Part shown: positions 6,542 through 17,166 of the stretch, in pieces
Numbering within the stretch: the stretch's first letter is position 1
Layout of the letters: each line of letters starts with the position of its first letter
Source of the DNA: Clostridiales bacterium
GTDB taxonomy: Bacteria > Bacillota > Clostridia > Saccharofermentanales > Saccharofermentanaceae
DNA length: 64,000 nucleotides
Assembly: GCA_017480325.1 (NCBI GenBank)
Contig: JAFVAY010000006.1
Location: 61,950 to 125,949, forward strand
Reading direction: 5' to 3'
The notes under the pieces: generated by a model
What the model was told of the DNA's origin: nothing
Databases searched by the model: none
What the model saw: the letters and a program-made list of their open reading frames with translations, nothing else
Translations under genes and position numbers: made by a program

Positions 6542-9068
6542 CGCTGAAACACTTTACCGCCATCTTGATAATATTACAGGTGCAGAACTGCAGGTCTGCC
6601 TTAGGAAGCTCACCTGCCTCAACAGCATTAATGATATCCGTGACATTAGCTTCACAACCCGGCATCTGCCAGTCATTCCCGCTCCTGATACATTCCACAC
6701 TGGAGGATACGGGATACTTCGCATTCGTATAGTCACCGAATACATTCTCCTGTGAGGTGTACCAGTCAGTCATCACCACGCCTTGGAAGCCCCACTCATC
6801 ACGGAGAACATTACGGCAAAGGCCGACATGATTAGCCGTGTGAGTTCCGTTAAGAAGATTATAGGAAGACATTACAGAATATGGCTGTGATTCCTTAACC
6901 GCGATCTCGAAGCCTCTTAAGTAGAGATTACGTATCGTTCTCTCGGACGCGTGAGAGTTGGAGAACATTCTGTTGACCTCCTGGTTGTTACAGCAGAAGT
7001 GCTTGATGGTAGTTCCCTGTCCTCCAAGAGACTGAACGCCCTTAGTCATGGCAGCCGCACATTTACCGGATATTAAAGGATCCTCGGAATAGTACTCGAA
7101 GTTCCTTCCGCACAATGGATTTCTATGGATATTCATTCCGGGTGCGAGCCAGAAATGAACGTAATACTCCTTCATCTCCTCTCCCACTATCTCTCCCATT
7201 CTGGAGATCAGGTCGAGATTGAAGCTCTGAGCAAGAGCCGTCGCGATAGGAATAGCCGTACAGTACTGATAGTAATCAATAGCATCCTCGGGGATGTTCT
7301 CAGGGAAAGGATTATAGGACAGACCGAACACCTCACCGCCGGGAAGCTTAATTCCGTCAGCAGTAGTCTTGAAGTGAGGCTGTAGTCTTAAGCCCGCAGG
7401 ACCGTCAGCAAGTATCATGGAAGGTATGCCGCGGCTCTCTTCATAGGTAGTAATAGTCTCGGCAGCGGCTCCCGGGACCTGCGTGGAAGCAGATCCTACG
7501 ACATTGGAGGTCTGAACCATATCTGCGCCGTAATCACCTACACACAGCTTCGCCATCTGCTCAACCGTAAGCTGAGCTACCAGCTCCTCTACAGTTGCCT
7601 TACCGGCCAGAATATCCTCGAAGCGGATGGTATCACTCGAACGGTCATCTGTAAGCTCCTGTCTGTCATCAACATATTTTGCTTCATAAAGCTCAACCTT
7701 CGAAGCATCGATCTTATACTCGGGGATCCCTACGGTATCGATGGTGGCACCTAAGCCGGGATTTCTGAATTCATCCGTTATGCCGCTGTCACCGAAGACA
7801 TTACGAAGCTTCTCCGTCTTGATCTTATCCTCGACGATGAACTTGGCAACTGCAGTCACTTCCTCTGAATTACTTCCTGCAAGAAGAATATAATCGCCTG
7901 CCTCAAGAACCTTAGACTCACATCCGTCGCAGTAGGAAGCGATCTGTGCAAGACTGAAGCTCATAGATATCGTTCCGCTTTCGCCAGGCTTAAGGCTTTC
8001 AGACTTGGAGTATGCAACAAGCTCCTTATAGGGCTTGTCTAGCATCTCATGAGGGGACGCGACATAAAGCTGAACTACTTCCTTGCCGGCTCTCTTACCC
8101 GTGTTAACGGTCTGGGCCTCTACATTAACGTTAAGCCCGTCAACACTTACCTTCACCGCCTTAGTCTCGAAGGTCGTATATCCGAGGCCGAAGCCGAAGG
8201 GATAATCCGGCTTAACTGCGAATGAATCGAAGTATCGATAGCCGATGTAAACACCCTCCTTATAGTACTCGTCATCCGCATTCCCGTTATTGATACTGAA
8301 GCCCTCCTGATTAGGGTACTTAGCATAATCGAAGCACCAGGAATCCGATAATCTTCCGGAAGGATCCGACTTACCGGTGATAACATCAGCGGCTATATTA
8401 CCGGTGAGATTACCGAGCTGACTAAGAAGCAGTATCGCCGAGAACTTATCAGCGTATCTACCGAGGGAGACTATGCCTCCCGTATTAAGCACCAGAACGC
8501 TTCTTGGGAAGGAAGCCGTAATAACATCCAGGGCCGCCTCCTCATCATCCGACAGATAGAAGTCACCCTTCTTTGCTCGTCTGTCTCCGCCCTCTCCGGA
8601 ATCTCTGGAAAGAACATAAACAGCGATATCCGCAGCCTTAACATCCTCGGGCGAGACCTGCGGAATAGGAGATACTCCCGGAACATAATCGAACATGATC
8701 ATGGCAGCGGGAAGGCCTGTCTGCTCGGCTCTTCTGTTGACCTCTGCCATGTATTCGTCCATGTGCTTTGTATTGGCCTCATCATAACGATCGAGCCAGC
8801 TTCCCGTGGTTATTTCAAATCCCGCGTCCTTAAGGCCCTGCTCGATATTTACTACATATCTTGAGTTAACGTCACCGCTTCCGGTACCGCCCTTGATCGT
8901 ATGTCTTGCTCCGTTCCCGTAGAGCGCCAGCTTGGAGGGCTCTTCTATCGGAAGAGTTCCGTCATTCTTAAGAACAACGACACACTCACCTGCAAGCCTT
9001 CTGACTTCATTACTGTGAGCGATCTCCTCGGATGTGATCTTATCGGTTAAACGTGCATGATATGACAT
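6525..9068 (-). CDS. Glycoside hydrolase family 3 enzyme with permuted domains (beta-glucosidase-like)
   Basis: 847 residues. The usual GH3 order is reversed: the alpha/beta sandwich domain comes first (VVVLKNDGTLPI, then GTGSGDVNSRYVVNIEQGLK; about 25-250), then a fibronectin-III-like domain (about 270-400), then the TIM barrel (about 490-847). The barrel has GPAGLR, KHFCCNNQE and GFQGVVMTDW, whose D768 is the expected nucleophile. Permuted enzymes of this kind occur in Clostridia and hydrolyse terminal beta-glucosyl or xylosyl residues. There is no signal peptide, so it likely works on imported oligosaccharides. A strong AAGAAGGAGG precedes the ATG. Confidence 0.88.
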   Translation of the reverse strand: MSYHARLTDKITSEEIAHSNEVRRLAGECVVVLKNDGTLPIEEPSKLALYGNGARHTIKGGTGSGDVNSRYVVNIEQGLKDAGFEITTGSWLDRYDEANTKHMDEYMAEVNRRAEQTGLPAAMIMFDYVPGVSPIPQVSPEDVKAADIAVYVLSRDSGEGGDRRAKKGDFYLSDDEEAALDVITASFPRSVLVLNTGGIVSLGRYADKFSAILLLSQLGNLTGNIAADVITGKSDPSGRLSDSWCFDYAKYPNQEGFSINNGNADDEYYKEGVYIGYRYFDSFAVKPDYPFGFGLGYTTFETKAVKVSVDGLNVNVEAQTVNTGKRAGKEVVQLYVASPHEMLDKPYKELVAYSKSESLKPGESGTISMSFSLAQIASYCDGCESKVLEAGDYILLAGSNSEEVTAVAKFIVEDKIKTEKLRNVFGDSGITDEFRNPGLGATIDTVGIPEYKIDASKVELYEAKYVDDRQELTDDRSSDTIRFEDILAGKATVEELVAQLTVEQMAKLCVGDYGADMVQTSNVVGSASTQVPGAAAETITTYEESRGIPSMILADGPAGLRLQPHFKTTADGIKLPGGEVFGLSYNPFPENIPEDAIDYYQYCTAIPIATALAQSFNLDLISRMGEIVGEEMKEYYVHFWLAPGMNIHRNPLCGRNFEYYSEDPLISGKCAAAMTKGVQSLGGQGTTIKHFCCNNQEVNRMFSNSHASERTIRNLYLRGFEIAVKESQPYSVMSSYNLLNGTHTANHVGLCRNVLRDEWGFQGVVMTDWYTSQENVFGDYTNAKYPVSSSVECIRSGNDWQMPGCEANVTDIINAVEAGELPKADLQFCTCNIIKMAVKCFSDGRSI

Positions 9069-9156
9069 AAGCGGAACCTCCTTCTTAAATGTCCTCTAAC
9101 ATTTTAAAGGATAATCCCGCTTATAAATTCAAAGTCTTTGTGAATATTGGGGCAGT

Positions 9157-9669
9157 TTACTGTCTGATCCAGCGCTTGATATAGATCTTAAAGCCTCTGA
9201 CATCCGCACCGTGGATGGATAGTCCCTCCTTGATCACGGCACCGGGACAGGCTGCTGCGAGGTCCTCCAGTGCCCTTCCGAAGGACGAGCCCTCATGAGT
9301 GATAAAGGGCTTGATCGTCTTACCCGTCCAGTCGAACTTCTCCAGGAAAGTGAATACCGCCATAGGATAGGTCTCTATGTAGTTAGGCCCTCCGAGATAG
9401 ATCGTGTCGTATTCGTCGATGGATTCGATACAATTCTTGATCTCGGGTCTCATATTGGCACTCTGATCCACCTTCGCCTTGGCGAAGCAATCCTCGTACT
9501 TCTCAGGCAAAGCTTCGACCGGTTCTATCTTGAACACATCTGCGTCCTCGATAAACTCCTTGATGTACTCTGCCGCGATCTCGGTGTTACCCTTATCGAG
9601 ATTGACAATATCACCGTTTACATTGTTCTCCCCTGCCTTCGAGAAGTAAGCTATCAACGTCTTACCCAT
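9157..9669 (-). CDS. Flavodoxin-family protein
   Basis: 170 residues. The N-terminus GKTLIAYFSKAGEN is the flavodoxin FMN phosphate-binding loop; YDTIYLGGPNYIETYPMAVFTFLE supplies the second flavin contact, and PFITHEGSSFG the third. It is most like the clostridial flavodoxins annotated as putative NAD(P)H-dependent reductases. Stop-to-start distance to the kinase-like gene upstream is only 6 bp, so the two are cotranscribed. Its electron partner is not evident nearby. Confidence 0.85.
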   Translation of the reverse strand: MGKTLIAYFSKAGENNVNGDIVNLDKGNTEIAAEYIKEFIEDADVFKIEPVEALPEKYEDCFAKAKVDQSANMRPEIKNCIESIDEYDTIYLGGPNYIETYPMAVFTFLEKFDWTGKTIKPFITHEGSSFGRALEDLAAACPGAVIKEGLSIHGADVRGFKIYIKRWIRQ

Positions 9670-9675
9670 TTATAA

Positions 9676-10248
9676 TCATTCCTCCATATCAAGTTTATTG
9701 ATAACGTAATCAAGTATTGCTTCCTCGATCTGCTCCGGCTCCATCTGCTTCGCATCAAAACACATATCATAATTCGCCGGGTCTCCGAAGATACGCCCCG
9801 TATAGCTCTCATAGAATTCCTTACGGTACTTATCGGACGACGCCTCATATACGGCAGCAGTCGCCTCGTCAACCTTCATTCTCTTGGCTATATTCCTGAT
9901 CCTGTAGTCCTTTGGCGCATCTATGAAGAAGCTGAAGACATTGGGTCTTCCGGACAGTACATAATCGGCACACCTTCCTACGATAATACAGGACTCACTG
10001 TCGGCAAGAAGATTAATTATCTTCGCCTGCTTCTCGAAAAGCTCCTTATCATAGGTAAATGACGCCTCCGGCTCGATGGTGTCCCCCACACCCTCGCTCA
10101 AGAGGTCCTTGATATTAACATTATCGGATCTGACACTCTTGATGCCCTTATTATAGTATCTGATACCAAGCTTATCTGCGAGGTGCTTAGCAATGCGCTT
10201 ACCGCCGCTTCCGAAGGTCCTCGATATTGTGATAACGTAATCTTTCAT
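9676..10248 (-). CDS. Cytidylate kinase-like family protein
   Basis: 190 residues. MKDYVITISRTFGSGGKRIAKHLADKLGIRYYNK has the P-loop variant (FGSGGKRIA) and following helix of the cytidylate-kinase-like family common in Firmicutes. SESCIIVGRCADYVL and NVFSFFIDAPKDYRIRNIAKRM match the nucleotide-monophosphate-kinase core and the R-rich lid. True cytidylate kinase (Cmk) is longer and has a distinct NMP-binding insert, so the substrate here is uncertain. It forms a pair with the flavodoxin gene downstream. Confidence 0.8.
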   Translation of the reverse strand: MKDYVITISRTFGSGGKRIAKHLADKLGIRYYNKGIKSVRSDNVNIKDLLSEGVGDTIEPEASFTYDKELFEKQAKIINLLADSESCIIVGRCADYVLSGRPNVFSFFIDAPKDYRIRNIAKRMKVDEATAAVYEASSDKYRKEFYESYTGRIFGDPANYDMCFDAKQMEPEQIEEAILDYVINKLDMEE

Positions 10249-10283
10249 GGACTCACCTCCTCACAGATTCATTATACAGGCTG

Positions 10284-11117
10284 TCAACCGTCAAGACCGT
10301 AGAAATTGCACACGCCTGTCCACTCGGGAGTGGAAGCAAAGGCTCTGGCGATATCCTGTCTTGAAGCGCCGTTATTAAGAGCGTTGACCCAGTTATTAAG
10401 ACCCTGTGCATCAGGCTGTCTGTCGAAGAATGCCTGGTACAGTGCCGTAACATATTGAGTATTGTTCATATCCCTGGAATTAAACTCCTGAGAATTAAGA
10501 ATTGTCAGGACCACATCATCGGTCGTTAGTTCACCGCTCTCGATCTTGTCTACCCAGTAATCTCTTCCGGCAGTCTCAGATGCTCTTCCGAGGATACTGA
10601 CATAAAGTCTGTCAACGAACTCGCCGACAATACGTGTTCTTACCATGCTGATAGGAAGATTACGTGATGTGGAATAAGTCGCAGCGACCTTAACGGCAGA
10701 GTCATATGATACAGGGAAAAGCCCTGCACTTACACCTTCGAAGGTTCCTACGACCGGAACGGGAGCACCATTGGCAAGTCCCGGATTATTAAGAAGCGAA
10801 GCCTGTGCGACAGACAGAGCATAGCGAAGATTAGCAATAGCAATACCGCACTCGACCTCGGAACCGGTATCAAGATACGGATATGCCTGTGAACGTGAAT
10901 CCTCTAGACAAATATAGACGTCATCCGGGATCGCACCCTCATACAGCGTAAGGAATGCTGTAGCGGCATCATAGTAGTTATAAAGGTTGTTCATCTGAGC
11001 TGCGCTTGCCACGGAAGCCGCATTAGAGTCAGCAGCGGTAAACGGTAGTGCCAACGCGATAACAGCAGCGGCAAGTAAAGCAGCAATGGTCTTTTTCAAT
11101 CTGACAGAATAATTCAT
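10284..11117 (-). CDS. Secreted protein with DUF4214 domain
   Basis: 277 residues. A Sec signal peptide is clear: basic start, hydrophobic stretch IAALLAAAVIALALPFTA, and small residues near ADSNAASVA. The C-terminal 110 residues carry the DUF4214 pattern (VDRLYVSILGR, then GRDYWVDKIESGE, then ALYQAFFDRQPDAQGLNNWV), which repeats a phycobilisome-linker-like helical unit often found in secreted proteins. No catalytic motif or cell-wall anchor is visible. AAGGGGGATT precedes the ATG. It is divergent from queA with a 140-bp gap. Confidence 0.82.
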   Translation of the reverse strand: MNYSVRLKKTIAALLAAAVIALALPFTAADSNAASVASAAQMNNLYNYYDAATAFLTLYEGAIPDDVYICLEDSRSQAYPYLDTGSEVECGIAIANLRYALSVAQASLLNNPGLANGAPVPVVGTFEGVSAGLFPVSYDSAVKVAATYSTSRNLPISMVRTRIVGEFVDRLYVSILGRASETAGRDYWVDKIESGELTTDDVVLTILNSQEFNSRDMNNTQYVTALYQAFFDRQPDAQGLNNWVNALNNGASRQDIARAFASTPEWTGVCNFYGLDG

Positions 11118-11243
11118 AGTTAATCCCCCTTAATAAATTATTTTTTACTGTCATATACATTTTGAACTGTAATCGGGAATTAATCAATTTGTAATTTGTA
11201 AATTCCGTTTTAACAATTAAATCCCAAAGCCCGTTACTTCTTG

Positions 11244-11249
11244 TATAAT
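11244..11249 (+). promoter_or_regulatory. -10 box of queA, close to the start codon
   Basis: TATAAT ends 8 nt before the queA ATG, so the transcript should start at or one or two bases before it. GTAGGG in the gap is a poor ribosome site. No good -35 is seen. Confidence 0.5.
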
Positions 11250-11257
11250 CGTAGGGT

Positions 11258-13427
<2,170 letters not shown>

Positions 13428-13431
13428 GACC

Positions 13432-13977
13432 TCAGTCTCCCGATCTTACGATCATTGTAACTGCGGTGAGATTTCCTTCTGACAGACGATTTCTGTCAGA
13501 TATCCTGCACACGAGATTATCCATCCACTCCTCAGCACTGTCAGCTATGACAGCGTCTGACAGGATCGCGATATCATTAAGACAGCGCATAAATTCTCCG
13601 GTGCAGCATATAAGCCGGTCTCCGTCCTCGAGAGAGGTCATACCGTTAGGTAGCATCTTAAGCTCCCCGTTCTGAACGATATATGCGAACACCTTTCCGT
13701 GACGCTCGATCTCTATATGCTTATCGTCTATCCTTATCAGCATGTAATTACGAAGATTCGTAAGAATAGGATAAATTGACTCCGACAGGTCGATAAATCT
13801 CATCTTGGAGCTTCCCTGCACCAGCGCCGCCACAGAGGCCTCATCCGTCACGGAGAACTCGGACTCCAGAGGAAGGTACAGCATCGCCATAGTAAGCGAA
13901 GAAGAATAATTGACGAATATGTTGTCGCGGTACTCCTCCTGTCCGCCCTTATGCATCAGAATATAATTCTCTATCAC
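13432..13977 (-). CDS. Degenerate PP2C-like protein paired with a PP2C phosphatase
   Basis: 181 residues from a GTG that overlaps the upstream stop as GTGA, with GAGGAG before it. The C-terminal half follows the PP2C end pattern (LEDGDRLICCTGEFMRCLND, then AEEWMDNLVCRI, then GNLTAVTMIVR). The SDG aspartate is replaced (CTGEF) and the final DN pair reads GN, so metal-binding acids are missing. It is probably a non-catalytic partner or regulator of the phosphatase encoded just upstream. No membrane segment or signal peptide is present. Confidence 0.55.
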   Translation of the reverse strand: MIENYILMHKGGQEEYRDNIFVNYSSSLTMAMLYLPLESEFSVTDEASVAALVQGSSKMRFIDLSESIYPILTNLRNYMLIRIDDKHIEIERHGKVFAYIVQNGELKMLPNGMTSLEDGDRLICCTGEFMRCLNDIAILSDAVIADSAEEWMDNLVCRISDRNRLSEGNLTAVTMIVRSGD

Positions 13978-14855
13978 AGGAAGCTCCTCTTAACGGTAAA
14001 AACTATGGCGGTGTAGTTATCCTGCTTTGGCCTCTTACGTGAAGCCACGGCGCGCTTAAGCTCCGATGCGGTGGAGCTCGCCGAATCTCTCATATAGTGT
14101 GTCATGTTACGAAGCGACACGGCATCGGTAAGTCCGTCTGAGCTTACGATGATCTTATCGCCGTCGAATATCCTTATCGGCTTCTTCGTGTATATTACCC
14201 GCGGGTTCTGATTACCCATAAAATCTATCAGGGATCTGCTCTTGGAATTAGTGTAGGCGGACTGGGTCTGCTTGTTATTACGGCACAGAGATTTGATTAG
14301 AAGAGCCATGTAATTCTGTCTTGGATTAAGGATCGTGGGAACATCCTCCCTTACGAGTATGATATCGCTGTCACCGACACTGTAGTAGTTAAGGTAATTC
14401 CCGGCAATATGCACCATGGCAAGAGTCGATCCCCCTGACAGGTGATACTCCTCATAAAGCTCGTTGGAAAGCTTACGTATCGAGTCGGCGTTCTGCTCCG
14501 AGGCGAAGAAAGACATCGGGCACATACCCTCGACGAAGTCCACTACCTTTTTCGATATCTCTCCTCCGTATTCCATGCCCCCCATGCCGTCGGCGACTAT
14601 AGCTGTTATGCCGTACTTACGGTAGTCTGACAGCGGTGATATATATAACGAATCCTGCTGTGAGGGTCTCTTTCCTATCTCGCAGAAGTAAGCGCAATCA
14701 AGGTACAGCTCCGTGTCATCAAGCCTGCCTGCGTCTTTACGCTTAATATAGACCCCTGTAAGCAAGAAGAATGCTACCGCAGTGGCAACGAAAAGCACCA
14801 CCGCAGGTATTACGAAGCTTTGAAGCTGCGGAAGATCTGCAAAGCTAGTCTCCAT
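13974..14855 (-). CDS. Membrane-anchored PP2C-family Ser/Thr phosphatase
   Basis: 293 residues from ATG 14855, chosen because GGGGAGGA lies just upstream; an earlier start 19 codons further up would sit deep in the preceding gene. One N-terminal membrane helix (FVIPAVVLFVATAVAFFLLTGVYI) is followed by a PP2C domain with the metal-binding sites RPSQQDS, VADGMGG, SSDGLTD and QDNYTA. It should remove phosphate from Ser/Thr proteins, using Mn or Mg, at the inner membrane face. It overlaps the membrane gene upstream by 11 bp and the degenerate PP2C-like gene downstream by 4 bp. No partner kinase is visible. Confidence 0.85.
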   Translation of the reverse strand: METSFADLPQLQSFVIPAVVLFVATAVAFFLLTGVYIKRKDAGRLDDTELYLDCAYFCEIGKRPSQQDSLYISPLSDYRKYGITAIVADGMGGMEYGGEISKKVVDFVEGMCPMSFFASEQNADSIRKLSNELYEEYHLSGGSTLAMVHIAGNYLNYYSVGDSDIILVREDVPTILNPRQNYMALLIKSLCRNNKQTQSAYTNSKSRSLIDFMGNQNPRVIYTKKPIRIFDGDKIIVSSDGLTDAVSLRNMTHYMRDSASSTASELKRAVASRKRPKQDNYTAIVFTVKRSFL

Positions 14856-15807
14856 CTTCCTCCCCGGTCTCGTCCTCCTCTTCGCCCTCGAATTCGTCAG
14901 GCTCTTCCTCATAAACTGTAGGGCTCTTAGGCTCTATGTATTCCTTGATAAGCTCTCCCGTGAAGAAAGCGATCGAGTACTGTACGGCGGCGAATATAAA
15001 CGTCACGTAGTAGAAGATCACCACCACCAGAGCGAAGTAGGTCGTAGTAAGGAATAGAAGTGCCGGAAGGATAATAAGTGTGACCAGAAGCACCAGCACC
15101 ATTCCAAGGCACGGTCCGAACTTCAGAAGGAAGAACAGAAACGCATTCTTATATATCTTACCGAGAGGTATATCACGCGAGACTATCATGGTATAGACCA
15201 TATTCTGAACGATCACGAACACGAAGAACAGAAGCACAAAGAAAGTGGCGGCCGCAGTCCCGAAGCGTGTCCCCAGATTAAGGTAGAAGCCTATAGCCAG
15301 AAGACACACCGAGGTGAATAAGACCGACACTATGGATGCTGCCAGTGACTGCTTCCAGTTATTCTTCATTCCGTCTTTAAAGTCAGAGAATAAGAATACT
15401 CCCTCCTGCCTGTAAAGATTCCTGTAAATCTGCGAGAATCCCGCCTGAAAGGGGCCGATTACGACCAGCGTACTTCCGATGAGAAACATTACACAGAACA
15501 CGGATATAAGATAATAGATCTGATATGCAGCATCAGTTCCCACGTCATTAATGGCCGTATTGCCCACCACTCCCGAATCAATCATGAACTGTACGAAGTT
15601 CTCCGGTACGAACACGCTGTTAAGGTACGGCAAGAACAGCAACACCAGACCGAAGGCCACGAATATCATCGGGATATTGAACAGGAAGAACAAAACATTA
15701 ACTGACATCAATGTCAGTATATGAGTCTTAAAGGAATATAAGTAATTGAACACAGGACCGTGCTGCTCGGGCACATAATCCTCTCTCGGAACTTTCTTCA
15801 GATTCAT
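14845..15807 (-). CDS. DUF624/YesL-like polytopic membrane protein with acidic tail
   Basis: 320 residues with about six hydrophobic segments (for example LTLMSVNVLFFLFNIPMIFV, then LISVFCVMFLIGSTLVVIG, then LGMVLVLLVTLIILPALLFL). The order and the FNIPMIFVAFGL and GPFQAGFSQIYRNLYRQEG segments resemble the YesL/DUF624 family often found with carbohydrate uptake genes. The last 30 residues are nearly all Glu and Asp. It heads a three-gene operon with the PP2C pair. AAGGAG precedes the ATG. Confidence 0.65.
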   Translation of the reverse strand: MNLKKVPREDYVPEQHGPVFNYLYSFKTHILTLMSVNVLFFLFNIPMIFVAFGLVLLFLPYLNSVFVPENFVQFMIDSGVVGNTAINDVGTDAAYQIYYLISVFCVMFLIGSTLVVIGPFQAGFSQIYRNLYRQEGVFLFSDFKDGMKNNWKQSLAASIVSVLFTSVCLLAIGFYLNLGTRFGTAAATFFVLLFFVFVIVQNMVYTMIVSRDIPLGKIYKNAFLFFLLKFGPCLGMVLVLLVTLIILPALLFLTTTYFALVVVIFYYVTFIFAAVQYSIAFFTGELIKEYIEPKSPTVYEEEPDEFEGEEEDETGEEDGD

Positions 15808-15822
15808 GCGAATCTCCTTAAA

Positions 15823-17166
15823 TCAGATTGTCATCCCTTTGATTATATCGCTAAAAGCATCAATTCGGGCAAGCGACCTCTCGGCAATGGCAGTATTTTT
15901 GTCCTGCTTAGCGGTCTTTCCCTTGAAGCGTCCCGGCATAGGGGCGACGATCCCGAAGTTGGCGTTCATGGGGACGAACTTGGTTACGGCGCTGTCGGAC
16001 ACATATGCCGCCATAGCCCCTATAACAGTCTCGGAATTAAGCTCAACCTCAGAGCTTAACCCCTTGAGCTTCATTGCCGCATTAAGACCTGCCAGGAATC
16101 CGGAGGCTGCAGATTCAATATATCCTTCGACTCCCGTGATCTGACCTGCGAAGTAAATATCAGGGTATTCCCTCATGCTGTAATCCTTATTAAGAAGCTT
16201 AGGAGAGTTGATGTATGTATTCCTGTGCATGACACCGTATCTTAAATACTCGGCATTCTCGAGCCCCGGTATCATTCCGAAGACCCTCTTCTGTTCACCG
16301 AACTTAAGTCGCGTCTGGAACCCCACCAGATTATACATAGTAGATGCCCTGTCATCCTGACGAAGCTGAAGGCATGCATAGGGCTCCCTGCCGGTCTTGG
16401 GATCGATAAGCCCCACAGGCTTCAAGGGGCCGAATCTCATAGTATCCTCCCCGCGTGAAGCCATCACCTCGATAGGCATACACCCTTCGAAAACATTAAT
16501 CTTATCAAACCCATGAACCTCCGCCTTCTCCGCTTCTATGAGGGCTTGGTAGAAGGCCTTATACTCTTCCTCGTTCATAGGACAGTTTATGTAATCATTC
16601 CCGCCCTTGCCATATCTTGACTGTCTGAAGGCTTTATCCATGTTGATGGAGTCTGATGAGACGATAGGAGCCGCCGCATCGAAGAAATGAAGATCCTTAT
16701 TGCCGGTAAGGGTCATGATATCGTCATAAAGCCTACCATCGGTAAGAGGTCCGGTAGCAACTATAACCGTTCCCTCTCTCGGGACCTCATTAACCTCTTC
16801 AGTCAGTATTCTGATATGTGGATTATTCCTGATCTTGGAAGTGATATATCCCGAGAATTCCTCACGGTCTACCGCCAAAGCTCCTCCTGCGGGAACAGAC
16901 GCCTTATCGGCGGACTCCATAACAAGAGAGGCCAGACGTCTCAGTTCTTCCTTAAGTAAACCTACGGCATTAGTAATCGACGCTGCTCTTAAGGAATTAC
17001 TGCACACCAGTTCCGCATAAAGATCGCTTCTGTGAGCAGGACTTCTCCTCACGGGTTTCATCTCATAAAGGTCCACATCGATCCCGAAGGAAGCGATGAG
17101 ATTCGCCGCCTCACAGCCTGCAAGGCCTGCGCCTATAACAGTTATCTTATCGGCGCCGTCACTCAT
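15823..17166 (-). CDS. trmFO: Methylenetetrahydrofolate-tRNA-(uracil-5-)-methyltransferase
   Basis: 447 residues from ATG 17166, which overlaps the topA stop by 8 bp; a longer reading has no start signal. TrmFO uses FADH2 and methylene-THF to make m5U54 in the T loop of tRNA. The dinucleotide-binding loop KITVIGAGLAGCEAA is at the N-terminus, and LVCSNSLRAASITNAVGLLKEE and GRETLFAGQITGVEGY-type sequence (here YFAGQITGVEGYIESAASGF) are family marks. topA-trmFO adjacency is conserved in Firmicutes. Confidence 0.96.
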   Translation of the reverse strand: MSDGADKITVIGAGLAGCEAANLIASFGIDVDLYEMKPVRRSPAHRSDLYAELVCSNSLRAASITNAVGLLKEELRRLASLVMESADKASVPAGGALAVDREEFSGYITSKIRNNPHIRILTEEVNEVPREGTVIVATGPLTDGRLYDDIMTLTGNKDLHFFDAAAPIVSSDSINMDKAFRQSRYGKGGNDYINCPMNEEEYKAFYQALIEAEKAEVHGFDKINVFEGCMPIEVMASRGEDTMRFGPLKPVGLIDPKTGREPYACLQLRQDDRASTMYNLVGFQTRLKFGEQKRVFGMIPGLENAEYLRYGVMHRNTYINSPKLLNKDYSMREYPDIYFAGQITGVEGYIESAASGFLAGLNAAMKLKGLSSEVELNSETVIGAMAAYVSDSAVTKFVPMNANFGIVAPMPGRFKGKTAKQDKNTAIAERSLARIDAFSDIIKGMTI

